Positions 37,001 through 44,144 of a stretch of 64,000 bases of DNA are shown here, one piece after another (the stretch's first letter is position 1; every line of letters starts with the position of its first letter). The stretch is from positions 16,401 through 80,400 of the forward strand of contig CADCLN010000006.1 of the NCBI GenBank assembly GCA_902802265.1. Direction: 5' to 3'. Position numbers and translations under genes: made by a program. The DNA comes from an uncultured Bacteroidales bacterium (GTDB taxonomy: Bacteria; Bacteroidota; Bacteroidia; Bacteroidales; Bacteroidaceae). The notes under the pieces are model-generated. The model worked only from the letters and a program-made list of their open reading frames with translations, did no database searches and was not told the DNA's origin.

Positions 37001-37445
37001 TGCCAATGGAACGGTAGGCTTCAGCATTCCCGAACTGGAAGAAGGACCGCACACCATGCTCATCCGAGCCTTTGACGTGCTCAACAACATGGGTAGCACT
37101 ACGCTCAATTTCAATGTTATAAAAGGTCTAAAACCCGATGTTACCAACCTCTACATCAAGACACCCGTCAGCGACAACGTCACCATGCGTGTGTATAGCG
37201 ACCGCAAAGGTTCCATCCTAAACGTAAACCTCTGGGTATATGACATGTATGGTAAACTCCATTATGCACAGTCACAGTCAGGTGAAGAAAACATCGGCGA
37301 TTACTACGAATTTGAATGGAACATCACAGGTACCGTCGGACTGGTTCCCCCAGGTGTGTATATTGCACGGGTAGGCATCTCTACGGCTGACGGAGAAGAA
37401 TGTAAGACAGCCAAGAAGATACTCATCGTGGGTTCAAACAAATAA
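34056..37445 (+). CDS. porU: Type IX secretion system sortase PorU
   Basis: 1129 residues with an N-terminal signal peptide. A long beta-rich N-terminal part is followed by the gingipain-type (C25) peptidase, in which the catalytic His lies in NYTGHGSASLLSHE (H630) and the Cys in LWFTAACDVTPYD (C663). The C-terminus (from about 1040) ends in VPPGVYIARVGISTADGEE with a KKILIVG tail. PorU sits on the cell surface, removes the C-terminal sorting domain of T9SS cargo and attaches A-LPS. Followed by porV. Confidence 0.92.
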   Translation: MAKRLFILLSIFTMVIATHATNTYAEHSVLSSGRWVKIRVSNTGVYQLTASQLSEMGFNNPSAVRLFGYNLPILPEANIENISDDLTEIPLWRRSDGTLLFYSCGTIQWTKSEETKNKFTHKNNPYSNYIYYFLSEGTPVAFPSESPSTTPTHTATTFPEHSVMDMDEFSFINVGRTFFEEYEYDNNGSRTYTISTLGVNDGTVLLDIQFASTGASTLYISANGNNLMSKIFTDVTNHSSARINTISTTLSNNYANIANITLSHKASATTVTGHLDFIRANYTRKLDLNGLHFMAFRPADEFNYQVTITGAKSDTRVWKVTTPARTCEQKGSLSGSNYVAELTNEGNDEYVAVNINANFPSPEYVGEIANQDLHSCKDIEFVIIVPENGRYTAQAQRLANAHIIKEGMKCLVVRADQIYNEFSSGTPDATAYRRFMKMLYDKAQTDGSIKAPRNLLFFGACYWDNRMVTSTMKKKSPADYLLSYESDNSISMTESYLCEEYFGLLTDNSGHNPLKEAAQIGIGRLPVTDLTTATNVVTKLIKYINNENAGAWKNTICFMGDDGDNNIHMDDAENVITSTQDAFPKFRYKKIYWDHYPIVKTSTGSTYPAVLEEVNKTMHDGALVMNYTGHGSASLLSHEQVLKTEDFQKWSSPRLPLWFTAACDVTPYDMNKDNIGTEAVFNKRGAAMGFVGTARTVYSTQNRIFNRYFMKQLLGKNAAGQRNTIGEAITLAKASIATSRNISNRDAINKTHFVLIGDPAITLATPNYNIKVDQINGTAVSETNQPTISAGNVVSVTGHIEDEEGNPINDYNGTIEPVVYDNLETIKCHRNSSADTDTAYIYHDRTRTLFAGSEKVSNGQFTFSFPVPLDINYSNKTGLINLYANNGLNEAHGNCNNFIVGGTGNYVQDGNGPAITAYLNRDDFNDGDDVNETPYLFLQLHDPDGINTTGNGIGHDIEIIIDNDEQKTYSLNKYFTPTTGGYANGTVGFSIPELEEGPHTMLIRAFDVLNNMGSTTLNFNVIKGLKPDVTNLYIKTPVSDNVTMRVYSDRKGSILNVNLWVYDMYGKLHYAQSQSGEENIGDYYEFEWNITGTVGLVPPGVYIARVGISTADGEECKTAKKILIVGSNK

Positions 37446-37489
37446 TCGAAACAACGCAATCACTTCATAACGAAAAAACTAAAAACAGA

Positions 37490-38668
37490 ATGAAGAAAAA
37501 CCTTTTAATATTCGCACTTCTATTCAGCATTCTTGATGCAAAAGCACAAGATGTGAAGAACCAGCTCAACCCCGTATATTTCGGAGTTACTTCACTTGCC
37601 ATTGCTCCTGACGCACGTGCCGGCGGACTTGGCGACGTGGGAGCTGCAACCGACCCCGATGTCAACTCACAATTCTGGAACCCAGCCAAATATCCGTTCT
37701 GCATCAGTCGTGCAGGAATTTCACTCAACTACACACCTTGGTTGCGTCGTCTCGTTCAGGGCATCGACCTTGCCAACATCACAGGCTACTACCGTCTGGG
37801 CGAATATAATGCACTCTCAGCTTCGCTTCGCTATTTCTCTCTCGGAGAAGTAATTGCAGAAGGAGACTTTACGGTAAAGCCCTACGAACTTGCTTTCGAT
37901 ATTGCCTACTCGCGAATGTTGAGCGAAACATTCTCCGCAGGTGTAGCCCTTCGCTATATCCGTAGCGACCTCGGTTGGAAAGACAGCGGTATCACGCCTG
38001 GTAACGCTTTTTCTGCAGACATCTCCATCTACCACAATGGCTATCTCAACCTGGGCAGCCGCGAGTGTCAGCTGGGTTGGGGTCTCAACATCAGCAACAT
38101 CGGTAGCAAAATCTCCTACGACGAGGGTAACACCAGCGAATTCCTTCCCACCAACCTCCGTTTAGGTCTTTCCTTCCTGATACCCTTCGACGAATACAAC
38201 ACCCTTACCATCGCAGCCGATGCCAACAAACTGCTTGTGCCCACTCGACCCACCTTCGAACAATACATCGAACAGACTGGTGCCAGCGAGAAAGACTACT
38301 CTGGCTATCGTGCATGGCTCGAAGGCGAAGGATACTACAACGTATCATCCATCACAGGTATCTTCAAATCCTTCAGCGACGCACCTGGCGGATTTAAGGA
38401 AGAATTGCAGGAAATTCAATTGTCTGCAGGTTTGGAATATTCCTACAACAACCAGTTCTTCATTCGTGGTGGTTATCACTACGAACACCCCAACAAGGGT
38501 AACCGCAAATACTTCACCGTGGGAGCAGGCTTCAAGATGTCCGTCTTCGCCATCGACGCAGGCTACGTCATCTCCACAGCACAATCCAACCCACTCGACC
38601 AGACCCTCCGCCTCTCCCTCTCTTTCGACATGGACGGCATACAGGATTTGCTCGGGAAAAGAAGATAA
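37490..38668 (+). CDS. porV: Type IX secretion system outer-membrane protein PorV
   Basis: 392 residues. Signal peptide MKKNLLIFALLFSILDAKA, then NPVYFGVTSLAIAPDARAGG and LGDVGAATDPDVNSQFWNPA, the start of PorV/LptO, a FadL-like 14-strand barrel that shuttles cargo and holds PorU at the surface. The C-terminal strand ends LSLSFDMDG.... 44 bp after porU, the usual porU-porV order. Confidence 0.93.
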   Translation: MKKNLLIFALLFSILDAKAQDVKNQLNPVYFGVTSLAIAPDARAGGLGDVGAATDPDVNSQFWNPAKYPFCISRAGISLNYTPWLRRLVQGIDLANITGYYRLGEYNALSASLRYFSLGEVIAEGDFTVKPYELAFDIAYSRMLSETFSAGVALRYIRSDLGWKDSGITPGNAFSADISIYHNGYLNLGSRECQLGWGLNISNIGSKISYDEGNTSEFLPTNLRLGLSFLIPFDEYNTLTIAADANKLLVPTRPTFEQYIEQTGASEKDYSGYRAWLEGEGYYNVSSITGIFKSFSDAPGGFKEELQEIQLSAGLEYSYNNQFFIRGGYHYEHPNKGNRKYFTVGAGFKMSVFAIDAGYVISTAQSNPLDQTLRLSLSFDMDGIQDLLGKRR

Positions 38669-38726
38669 TTATTACGCAAGGACATTATAACGTTATAACG
38701 AAAGAACAAAAAAACGCAAAACGTAC

Positions 38727-39215
38727 ATGAAGATACGAGTAGGCTTTGGCTACGATGTACACCAGCTCGTCACAGAACGAGAACTTTGGTTAGGCGGCAT
38801 TAAGATAGATCACGAAACAGGCTTGTTGGGCCATAGCGATGCCGACGTACTCATCCATGCCATCTGCGATGCCATCCTTGGGGCAGCCAACATGCGTGAC
38901 ATCGGCTACCATTTTCCGCCCAAGAAAGGAAACGAGTTTGAAAACATAGACTCCAAGATATTGCTTCGCAAAACGCTCGACCTGGTAGCCACAAGGGGCT
39001 ATCACGTGGGCAACATCGATGCCACAATCTGTGCCGAGCGGCCCAAACTCAACCCACACATTCCACAGATGCAAACCACACTGGCACACGTGATGGATAT
39101 ACCCGAAAACGATATTTCCATCAAAGCCACCACGACTGAAAAGCTCGGATTTACAGGCCGCGAAGAAGGCATCAGCGCCTACGCCGTGGTACTTTTGGAA
39201 TCTTCCGCAAGCTAA
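38727..39215 (+). CDS. ispF: 2-C-methyl-D-erythritol 2,4-cyclodiphosphate synthase
   Basis: 162 residues. Zinc ligands D10, H12 (GYDVHQL) and H44 (SDADVLIHAICDAILGA) and the phosphate-binding TTEKLGFTGREEGI are conserved. Acts in the MEP isoprenoid pathway with dxr. Its TAA stop shares two bases with the stop of the convergent nuclease gene. Confidence 0.97.
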   Translation: MKIRVGFGYDVHQLVTERELWLGGIKIDHETGLLGHSDADVLIHAICDAILGAANMRDIGYHFPPKKGNEFENIDSKILLRKTLDLVATRGYHVGNIDATICAERPKLNPHIPQMQTTLAHVMDIPENDISIKATTTEKLGFTGREEGISAYAVVLLESSAS

Positions 39216-41527
39216 TTGCTCATTTCGAGATACAAATCAATCAACGTAGTAATATCCAAAAGGTTTACAGCTCCGTCACCATTCACATCGGCCGACGGAG
39301 TTTCTGTTTGTTCACCCAGATACACATCAATCAGCATAGTGATGTCCAGCAAATCCACCTTCCCGTCAACATTCACGTCACCAAGAAGCACAGGCACAGG
39401 TTCAGCAAGCAAGGCAAGATGGAAATCGTCTGCCTTGAACCATTTTGTCGATTCCAATCCAATGGTATAAGTGCCTTTCTTGCAATAAACATTCAAGGCA
39501 AGCGGTACTCCTTGAGTACGGTCTGTCAACACAGGCGACTGCTGGGCAATATTTCCAAACACAAGGCTCACCCACGTGTCACCTTCCTCACCACCACCCG
39601 ATGCCACGACAGCCGTCAGTCGGTAATAAGCATCTTTCGTAATGTTGATATCCTGCTTGCAATAGAATGTACCGTTACCACCAGGCGACCAGGCATTAAA
39701 GATGTGATTACCTGCCATACCCGTGAAATAACGTCCATTGCCGTTCTCTGTATTTTCCCAAGGAGCAAAGGCTTCCTCGGCTTCCTCTTCAGAAGAAACT
39801 GTCCAGCCAAACACTTGATGATTTTCGCCGTTGACTTCTTTACCTAAATTTCTGGCTGTTCCCAGCTTCTCGAAAGAAGGGTTCTTGAGCTTGATGGAAG
39901 TATAATCTCTTTCCACTTCGTAACTTGCCCATTCGTTCTGGATGGCAGCCACAGCCCCATCCAACTGAGCAATCACTTCTGACACATTATTATATATAAC
40001 AGGACTTGCCAATGCAGCCATCAATCCAGCATAAAGTTCGTCGGACAGCGGACTGCCGGCATAACTCATGGCTCGATTGTAAGCAGCCACATAGGCAGCA
40101 TAGGCGGCAACCTGAGCTTCAGAAACAAAAAGCCAGTCGCTCAAGTCTGTTTCGTAGGTAGTACCTGCATCCAGCGTGTAGTTTTCATCCCATGCCACAT
40201 TCACAAAATGGTCAGAGGCTTTCAGCTTGAAGGCATCAGGACGCGACCACCCCGTCTGCAAAGAGAAAGTTGTTGCACCCGATTCCGTCTGAGTACGGCA
40301 ATAGTAGCTAAAGGGTTTCCACCCCAAAGCAAGCCGATAGCCGCTGTCCGTGGAGAATGTAAAGTCACGACCCTCACCCCACATCGTCCACAACGTTGCC
40401 TCTGCGAGGAAAGGCGTCAGCACACCCGTCTGGTTCAGGAAACACCCCGAACCCACGTTGTAGAGATACCGGTTAGTTCCGCTACTCATTTCCGTTTCAC
40501 CTCCCCAAAAATCTTTCGCTTCCACAGGCAACAACTGAGTACCTGTCAATTCAAACTCAGCCACTAAGGGAAAATGGTCACCCATCATATTGCCGTTTTC
40601 ATCCACATAATCTTCTTCCACACGCAAGTTTTTCAACGACAACTGCAAACCGATAGCAGGATTGAGGAAGAAGATTTTATCTACAATCTCGTAATTCGCC
40701 CCCGTCAATCCCTGGCTGGCATCCGTCAAAGCGTAGGCACCAGAATTAGAACTGTAATATTGAGGATAATCTCCCTTACGGGCATATTCCACCCAGGCAT
40801 CCTTCACCGTGTAGATGGAACCATTGTTGACGGCATCAACAAATAGAGCCTTCAATCGGTCGCGGGTATAGCGGCAATTCGTGTCACCCATCACAATCTT
40901 GGGTCGCCCATTCGTGTTGGCAATCACAGCATTCGCCAACTGGGTAAGCTGTATTTCGCGTGCAGCAATATCGCCTGCGTCAATTTCTGCATCCATGTGC
41001 AAAATGTAACAGTCAATCACAGCCCCACCCTGCAAGGTAATCTTATAATAGCGGTAGCCCTTGTCCACATTCTCATCGAAACCATGGTCAAAGTTTCCGT
41101 TTGTCTTTTCCCACGAAACCCAACGTTCCTCTGTAGCCTGATGCACATTTCGCCACAACAGGTTCAGTCCATCGGTATCTACCTGCGTCAGTCCACTTGC
41201 CAAAGCCTTGGCGATAGAACCGGCATCCAGCGCTCCACGCCAAGTACCTACTTGGTAGTTGCCCTCCAGCGCCGAAAGCAGCGAACCGTTATAGTTGAAG
41301 TCTTCGCTCACGGCTATGACATCATAACCTTTCTCTGCCAGATAAGAGCTGATTCGCTTGGTTCCGTCCGAACCAGGGCCATCGGGGTTTACCTCTACAT
41401 TCATGATAGAGGCAGGCAGTCCGTCCACATTCAGGGCACAGACCGTAAACGACTGATTTTGTGCCGACATACAAAACGAACAGAAACAGCACAACAAGAA
41501 TACAGTTAATCTAAACAAACGTATCAT
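39212..41527 (-). CDS. Secreted endonuclease/exonuclease/phosphatase-family protein with dockerin
   Basis: 771 residues; signal peptide to about 22. Residues 28-330 are an EEP domain: CALNVDGLPAS, GYDVIAVSEDF, MGDTNCRYTRDRL and GDHFPLVAEFEL hold the metal- and phosphate-binding Asn, Glu, Asp and His. Members cut DNA, RNA, phosphoinositides or sphingomyelin. The middle (about 335-700) contains beta-sandwich-like segments. Residues 714-771 are a type I dockerin: two Ca-binding loops, DVNVDGKVDLLD and DVNGDGAVNLLD, each followed by an F-helix-like LIDVYLG. Starts 18 bp after the lyase gene, so probably co-transcribed with it. Confidence 0.87.
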   Translation of the reverse strand: MIRLFRLTVFLLCCFCSFCMSAQNQSFTVCALNVDGLPASIMNVEVNPDGPGSDGTKRISSYLAEKGYDVIAVSEDFNYNGSLLSALEGNYQVGTWRGALDAGSIAKALASGLTQVDTDGLNLLWRNVHQATEERWVSWEKTNGNFDHGFDENVDKGYRYYKITLQGGAVIDCYILHMDAEIDAGDIAAREIQLTQLANAVIANTNGRPKIVMGDTNCRYTRDRLKALFVDAVNNGSIYTVKDAWVEYARKGDYPQYYSSNSGAYALTDASQGLTGANYEIVDKIFFLNPAIGLQLSLKNLRVEEDYVDENGNMMGDHFPLVAEFELTGTQLLPVEAKDFWGGETEMSSGTNRYLYNVGSGCFLNQTGVLTPFLAEATLWTMWGEGRDFTFSTDSGYRLALGWKPFSYYCRTQTESGATTFSLQTGWSRPDAFKLKASDHFVNVAWDENYTLDAGTTYETDLSDWLFVSEAQVAAYAAYVAAYNRAMSYAGSPLSDELYAGLMAALASPVIYNNVSEVIAQLDGAVAAIQNEWASYEVERDYTSIKLKNPSFEKLGTARNLGKEVNGENHQVFGWTVSSEEEAEEAFAPWENTENGNGRYFTGMAGNHIFNAWSPGGNGTFYCKQDINITKDAYYRLTAVVASGGGEEGDTWVSLVFGNIAQQSPVLTDRTQGVPLALNVYCKKGTYTIGLESTKWFKADDFHLALLAEPVPVLLGDVNVDGKVDLLDITMLIDVYLGEQTETPSADVNGDGAVNLLDITTLIDLYLEMSN

Positions 41528-41545
41528 GATTACGACTTTCTATTT

Positions 41546-42718
41546 TTACAATTCCTTATACGCTTCCTCCAGCTGTTTCACAGCTTGTTGCAAAGTGCTG
41601 CGCGGGCATCCCACGTTCAGGCGCATATACCCCTCGCCCAATGTGCCGAACATAGCTCCTGAGTTGAGAGCGAGACGCGCTTTGTTAACAAAGAAATCCT
41701 CCAACTGCGGATGAGTTAGTCCCAGTTCGCGACAATCGAGGAACACCAGGAAACTGGCTTCAGGACGTATCATCCGAATCTTCGGGCAACACTCAGAAAG
41801 CGCTTGCTGCAAATAATCAATATTGCCCTGCACATAGGCCAGCATCTGCTGGCGCCACTCGTTGCCTTCGTCTGTATAGCACGCCCGCGCACAATCGTAG
41901 GCAAACACATTTCCGAGGTCCTGATCTGTACCTTCTATATAAGTAAAGTAAGCCCTCCGCAGGGAATCGTTGAAGACGATGGCATGAGAGCAGACAATGC
42001 CAGGCATGTTGAACGTCTTCGACGGAGCCTGCAAAGTGATGGCTATACGGCGAGCCTCTTCGCTGACTGTGGCAAAGGGGACATGCTCGTGTCCTGGCAG
42101 CACCATGTCGCAATGGATTTCGTCGCTGACGACAATAGCTCCAGCCTTCGCGCAAATGGCAGCCACACGTTGTAACGTCTCACGACTCCAGCAAATGCCT
42201 GCAGGATTGTGTGGATTGCATAGAACCATCAGCTTGCAGCCCTGAATATCGCGTTCCAATGCCTCAAAGTCCATTTCAAACGAGTCGGCTGTTCGGCGCA
42301 ACGCATTCTGCACCACGATGCGCCCCGTAGCCTCGGGCACCAAGTGAAATGGATGGTACACAGGCTGCTGAATCAACACTTTGTCGCCCTTCTCGGTGAA
42401 AGTCTGCAAGGCAAGAAAGATGCCAGACACCACACCTGGCACATAGCTGACCATTTCGGGCGACACGTCCATGTTGTGCAAACGCTTTACCCATCGGCAG
42501 ATGGCTTCCTTATAGCTGGGCATACCACAGGTGTAGCCCAATATGCCTTGCTGCATACGGCGGGCAATGGCATTCATCACAAACGGCGGCGTGCGGAAAT
42601 CCATGTCTGCCACCCACAGGGGCAACACGTCGGTACGCCCACAAAGGTCCATCAGTCCTTCATATTTGAAACAGTCCGTATGCTCGCGCCGAACCTGTTC
42701 ATCAAAGTTATAAACCAT
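41546..42718 (-). CDS. MalY/PatB-type PLP-dependent C-S lyase or aminotransferase
   Basis: 390 residues from the ATG at 42718. Fold type I: LPLWVADMDFRTPPFVM, YTCGMPSYKEAICRW, LCNPHNPAGICWS, VSDEIHCDMVLPGHEHVPF and the PLP lysine in APSKTFNMPG. This set is diagnostic of MalY/PatB, which cleave cystathionine or cysteine conjugates. The upstream in-frame ATG at 42751 lies within the promoter box and is not used. The Bacteroidetes promoter is at 42749. Confidence 0.92.
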   Translation of the reverse strand: MVYNFDEQVRREHTDCFKYEGLMDLCGRTDVLPLWVADMDFRTPPFVMNAIARRMQQGILGYTCGMPSYKEAICRWVKRLHNMDVSPEMVSYVPGVVSGIFLALQTFTEKGDKVLIQQPVYHPFHLVPEATGRIVVQNALRRTADSFEMDFEALERDIQGCKLMVLCNPHNPAGICWSRETLQRVAAICAKAGAIVVSDEIHCDMVLPGHEHVPFATVSEEARRIAITLQAPSKTFNMPGIVCSHAIVFNDSLRRAYFTYIEGTDQDLGNVFAYDCARACYTDEGNEWRQQMLAYVQGNIDYLQQALSECCPKIRMIRPEASFLVFLDCRELGLTHPQLEDFFVNKARLALNSGAMFGTLGEGYMRLNVGCPRSTLQQAVKQLEEAYKEL

Positions 42719-42748
42719 AGTTTTTACTTCTTTTATGTTTTTTCGCTG

Positions 42749-42756
42749 CAAAAATA
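42749..42756 (-). promoter_or_regulatory. -7 element of the MalY-type lyase gene
   Basis: Minus-strand TATTTTTG, 30 bp from the ATG at 42718. The opposite promoter is only 44 bp away. Confidence 0.65.
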
Positions 42757-42800
42757 CAAAAAAAATGATAAACGGTGAACGAGAAATGACAAATAATTCC

Positions 42801-42808
42801 TATCTTTG
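42801..42808 (+). promoter_or_regulatory. -7 element of the rubrerythrin gene
   Basis: TATCTTTG, with the rubrerythrin ATG 53 bp downstream; no clear redox-regulator palindrome was seen around it. Confidence 0.65.
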
Positions 42809-42861
42809 CGCCAACATTTTTAGTTTCTCTATTTATTAACCTTTTAAAGAACACGATTATT

Positions 42862-43428
42862 ATGGTAAAGAAATGGGTATGCCCAGTATGCGGCTATGTT
42901 TATGAGGGTGAAAATCCTCCAGAAAGATGTCCTCAATGCAAAGTTCCTGGCTCAAAGTTCAAGCTGAAGGAAGAAACTGACGGACTGCAGTTTGCCTGTG
43001 AACACGAACTCGGTGTAGCCAAGGCTATTCCAGAGGGCGAAGAAGGTGCATTCGTCCTGCAAGGACTGAAAGACCACTTCACGGGTGAATGTACCGAAGT
43101 AGGTATGTATCTGGCCATGGCACGCCAAGCCGACCGCGAAGGTTATCCTGAAGTGTCCGAAGCCTTCCGTCGTTATGCTTACGAAGAGGCTGACCATGCT
43201 TCACGCTTTGCAGAACTGCTCGGCGAAATGGTTTGGGACACCAAGACAAACCTCAAGGCCCGCATGGAGGCTGAAGAAGGCGCTTGTGCTGCAAAACTCG
43301 AAATTGCGAAGGTAGCCAAGAAGCTCAACCTCGACGCCATCCACGACACCGTACACGAAATGGCTAAGGACGAGGCTCGCCACGGCGCAGGCTTCCAGGG
43401 ACTCTACAACAGATTCTTTAAAAAATAA
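42862..43428 (+). CDS. Reverse rubrerythrin (peroxidase)
   Basis: 188 residues. The rubredoxin-like domain is N-terminal ([12 protein letters not shown], then RCPQC; Cys 7, 10, 23, 26) and the ferritin-like diiron domain C-terminal (about 50-188), the reverse of classic rubrerythrin. Diiron ligands are seen in [35 protein letters not shown] and [12 protein letters not shown]. Such proteins reduce H2O2 using NADH- or rubredoxin-derived electrons in anaerobes. A rubredoxin gene follows 15 bp downstream. Confidence 0.93.
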   Translation: MVKKWVCPVCGYVYEGENPPERCPQCKVPGSKFKLKEETDGLQFACEHELGVAKAIPEGEEGAFVLQGLKDHFTGECTEVGMYLAMARQADREGYPEVSEAFRRYAYEEADHASRFAELLGEMVWDTKTNLKARMEAEEGACAAKLEIAKVAKKLNLDAIHDTVHEMAKDEARHGAGFQGLYNRFFKK

Positions 43429-43443
43429 AAACGCGCAAAAACT

Positions 43444-43605
43444 ATGCAGAAATACGTATGTGATGTATGCGGCTGGGAATACGACCCCGCAGTAGGTGTG
43501 CCAGAAGCAGGAATTGCACCAGGCACAGCCTTCGAAGATCTTCCAGACGATTTTGAATGCCCACTTTGCTCAGTAGGCAAAGACCAATTCTCTCCAGCAG
43601 AATAA
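43444..43605 (+). CDS. Rubredoxin
   Basis: 53 residues: [18 protein letters not shown] begins the classic fold, and the four iron ligands are C6, C9, C39 and C42 (CxxC...CPLC), with [15 protein letters not shown] at the end. A one-electron carrier, very likely the electron donor to the adjacent reverse rubrerythrin. The gene is short and easily missed by length filters. Confidence 0.95.
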   Translation: MQKYVCDVCGWEYDPAVGVPEAGIAPGTAFEDLPDDFECPLCSVGKDQFSPAE

Positions 43606-43675
43606 CCAAATCTTTCCTTTCATGGTGTATGCCCCTTTGATTGCATCTCTCTGGGTTACTGCCATAAGAAATTTT

Positions 43676-43730
43676 TATCAAACAAGCTTTTTGCCTGCAT
43701 TTTCAGCGAAGGCGAAAGGCTTGTTTGATA
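43676..43730. repeat. Large imperfect palindrome / hairpin
   Basis: Outer arms TATCAAACAAGC and GCTTGTTTGATA are perfect; the pairing extends through TTTTTGCCT and AGGCGAAAG with two G-U pairs, giving about 21 bp around a 13-nt loop. No T-run follows on the plus strand, so a simple terminator is not certain. It lies in the 528-bp gap after rubredoxin (43606-44133), which also holds the 22-bp array; 43740-43945 shows nothing I recognise. Confidence 0.7.
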
Positions 43731-43946
43731 GTATATCCATACTACCCATTTAGGGCTTCGGGCACGTGTTTTGAGGCCTCTTAAAGGGAGGGAAATTGGG
43801 GATTTCAGCACTTGTTCGGATTTGTGATTCTTCGGAGTTTGCGGATAAGGAATTGTAATTCTTGCAATTCCCACATTTCTCTTCTCGATACTGAGAGCAA
43901 ACTGTCCTAAGAAATTCTCCCCTATAGGCTGACTCATGTTCCTGCA

Positions 43947-44144
43947 GCAAAGTTCTTCCATGCTGGCGGCAAAACTTTGCTGCTGAAGTGACAGAACTTT
44001 GCTGCTGAAGTGGCAGAACTTTGCTGCTGGAGTGGCAGAACTTTGCTGCTGAAGTAGCAGAACTTTGCTGCTGAAGTAGCAGAACTTTGCTGCTGGAGTA
44101 GCAGAACTTTGCTGCTGAAATGGCAGAACTTTGCTACCTTCCGC
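43947..44144. repeat. 22-bp-period repeat array, locus 2 (nine units)
   Basis: Units start every 22 bp at 43947, 43969, 43991, 44013, 44035, 44057, 44079, 44101 and 44123. The first is the inverted core type (GCAAAGTTCTTC); the rest carry AAAACTTTGC or GCAGAACTTTGC. Units 3-8 differ at only a few positions, so this array is recently homogenised. The last unit contains the TAG stop of the AddB-like gene (44134-44136), so the array starts inside its 3' end. Confidence 0.92.

Noticed and set aside
43947-44144. CRISPR array
   Set aside because: There are no unique spacers: the 10-nt flanks are near-constant and the whole unit repeats. No cas genes are present.
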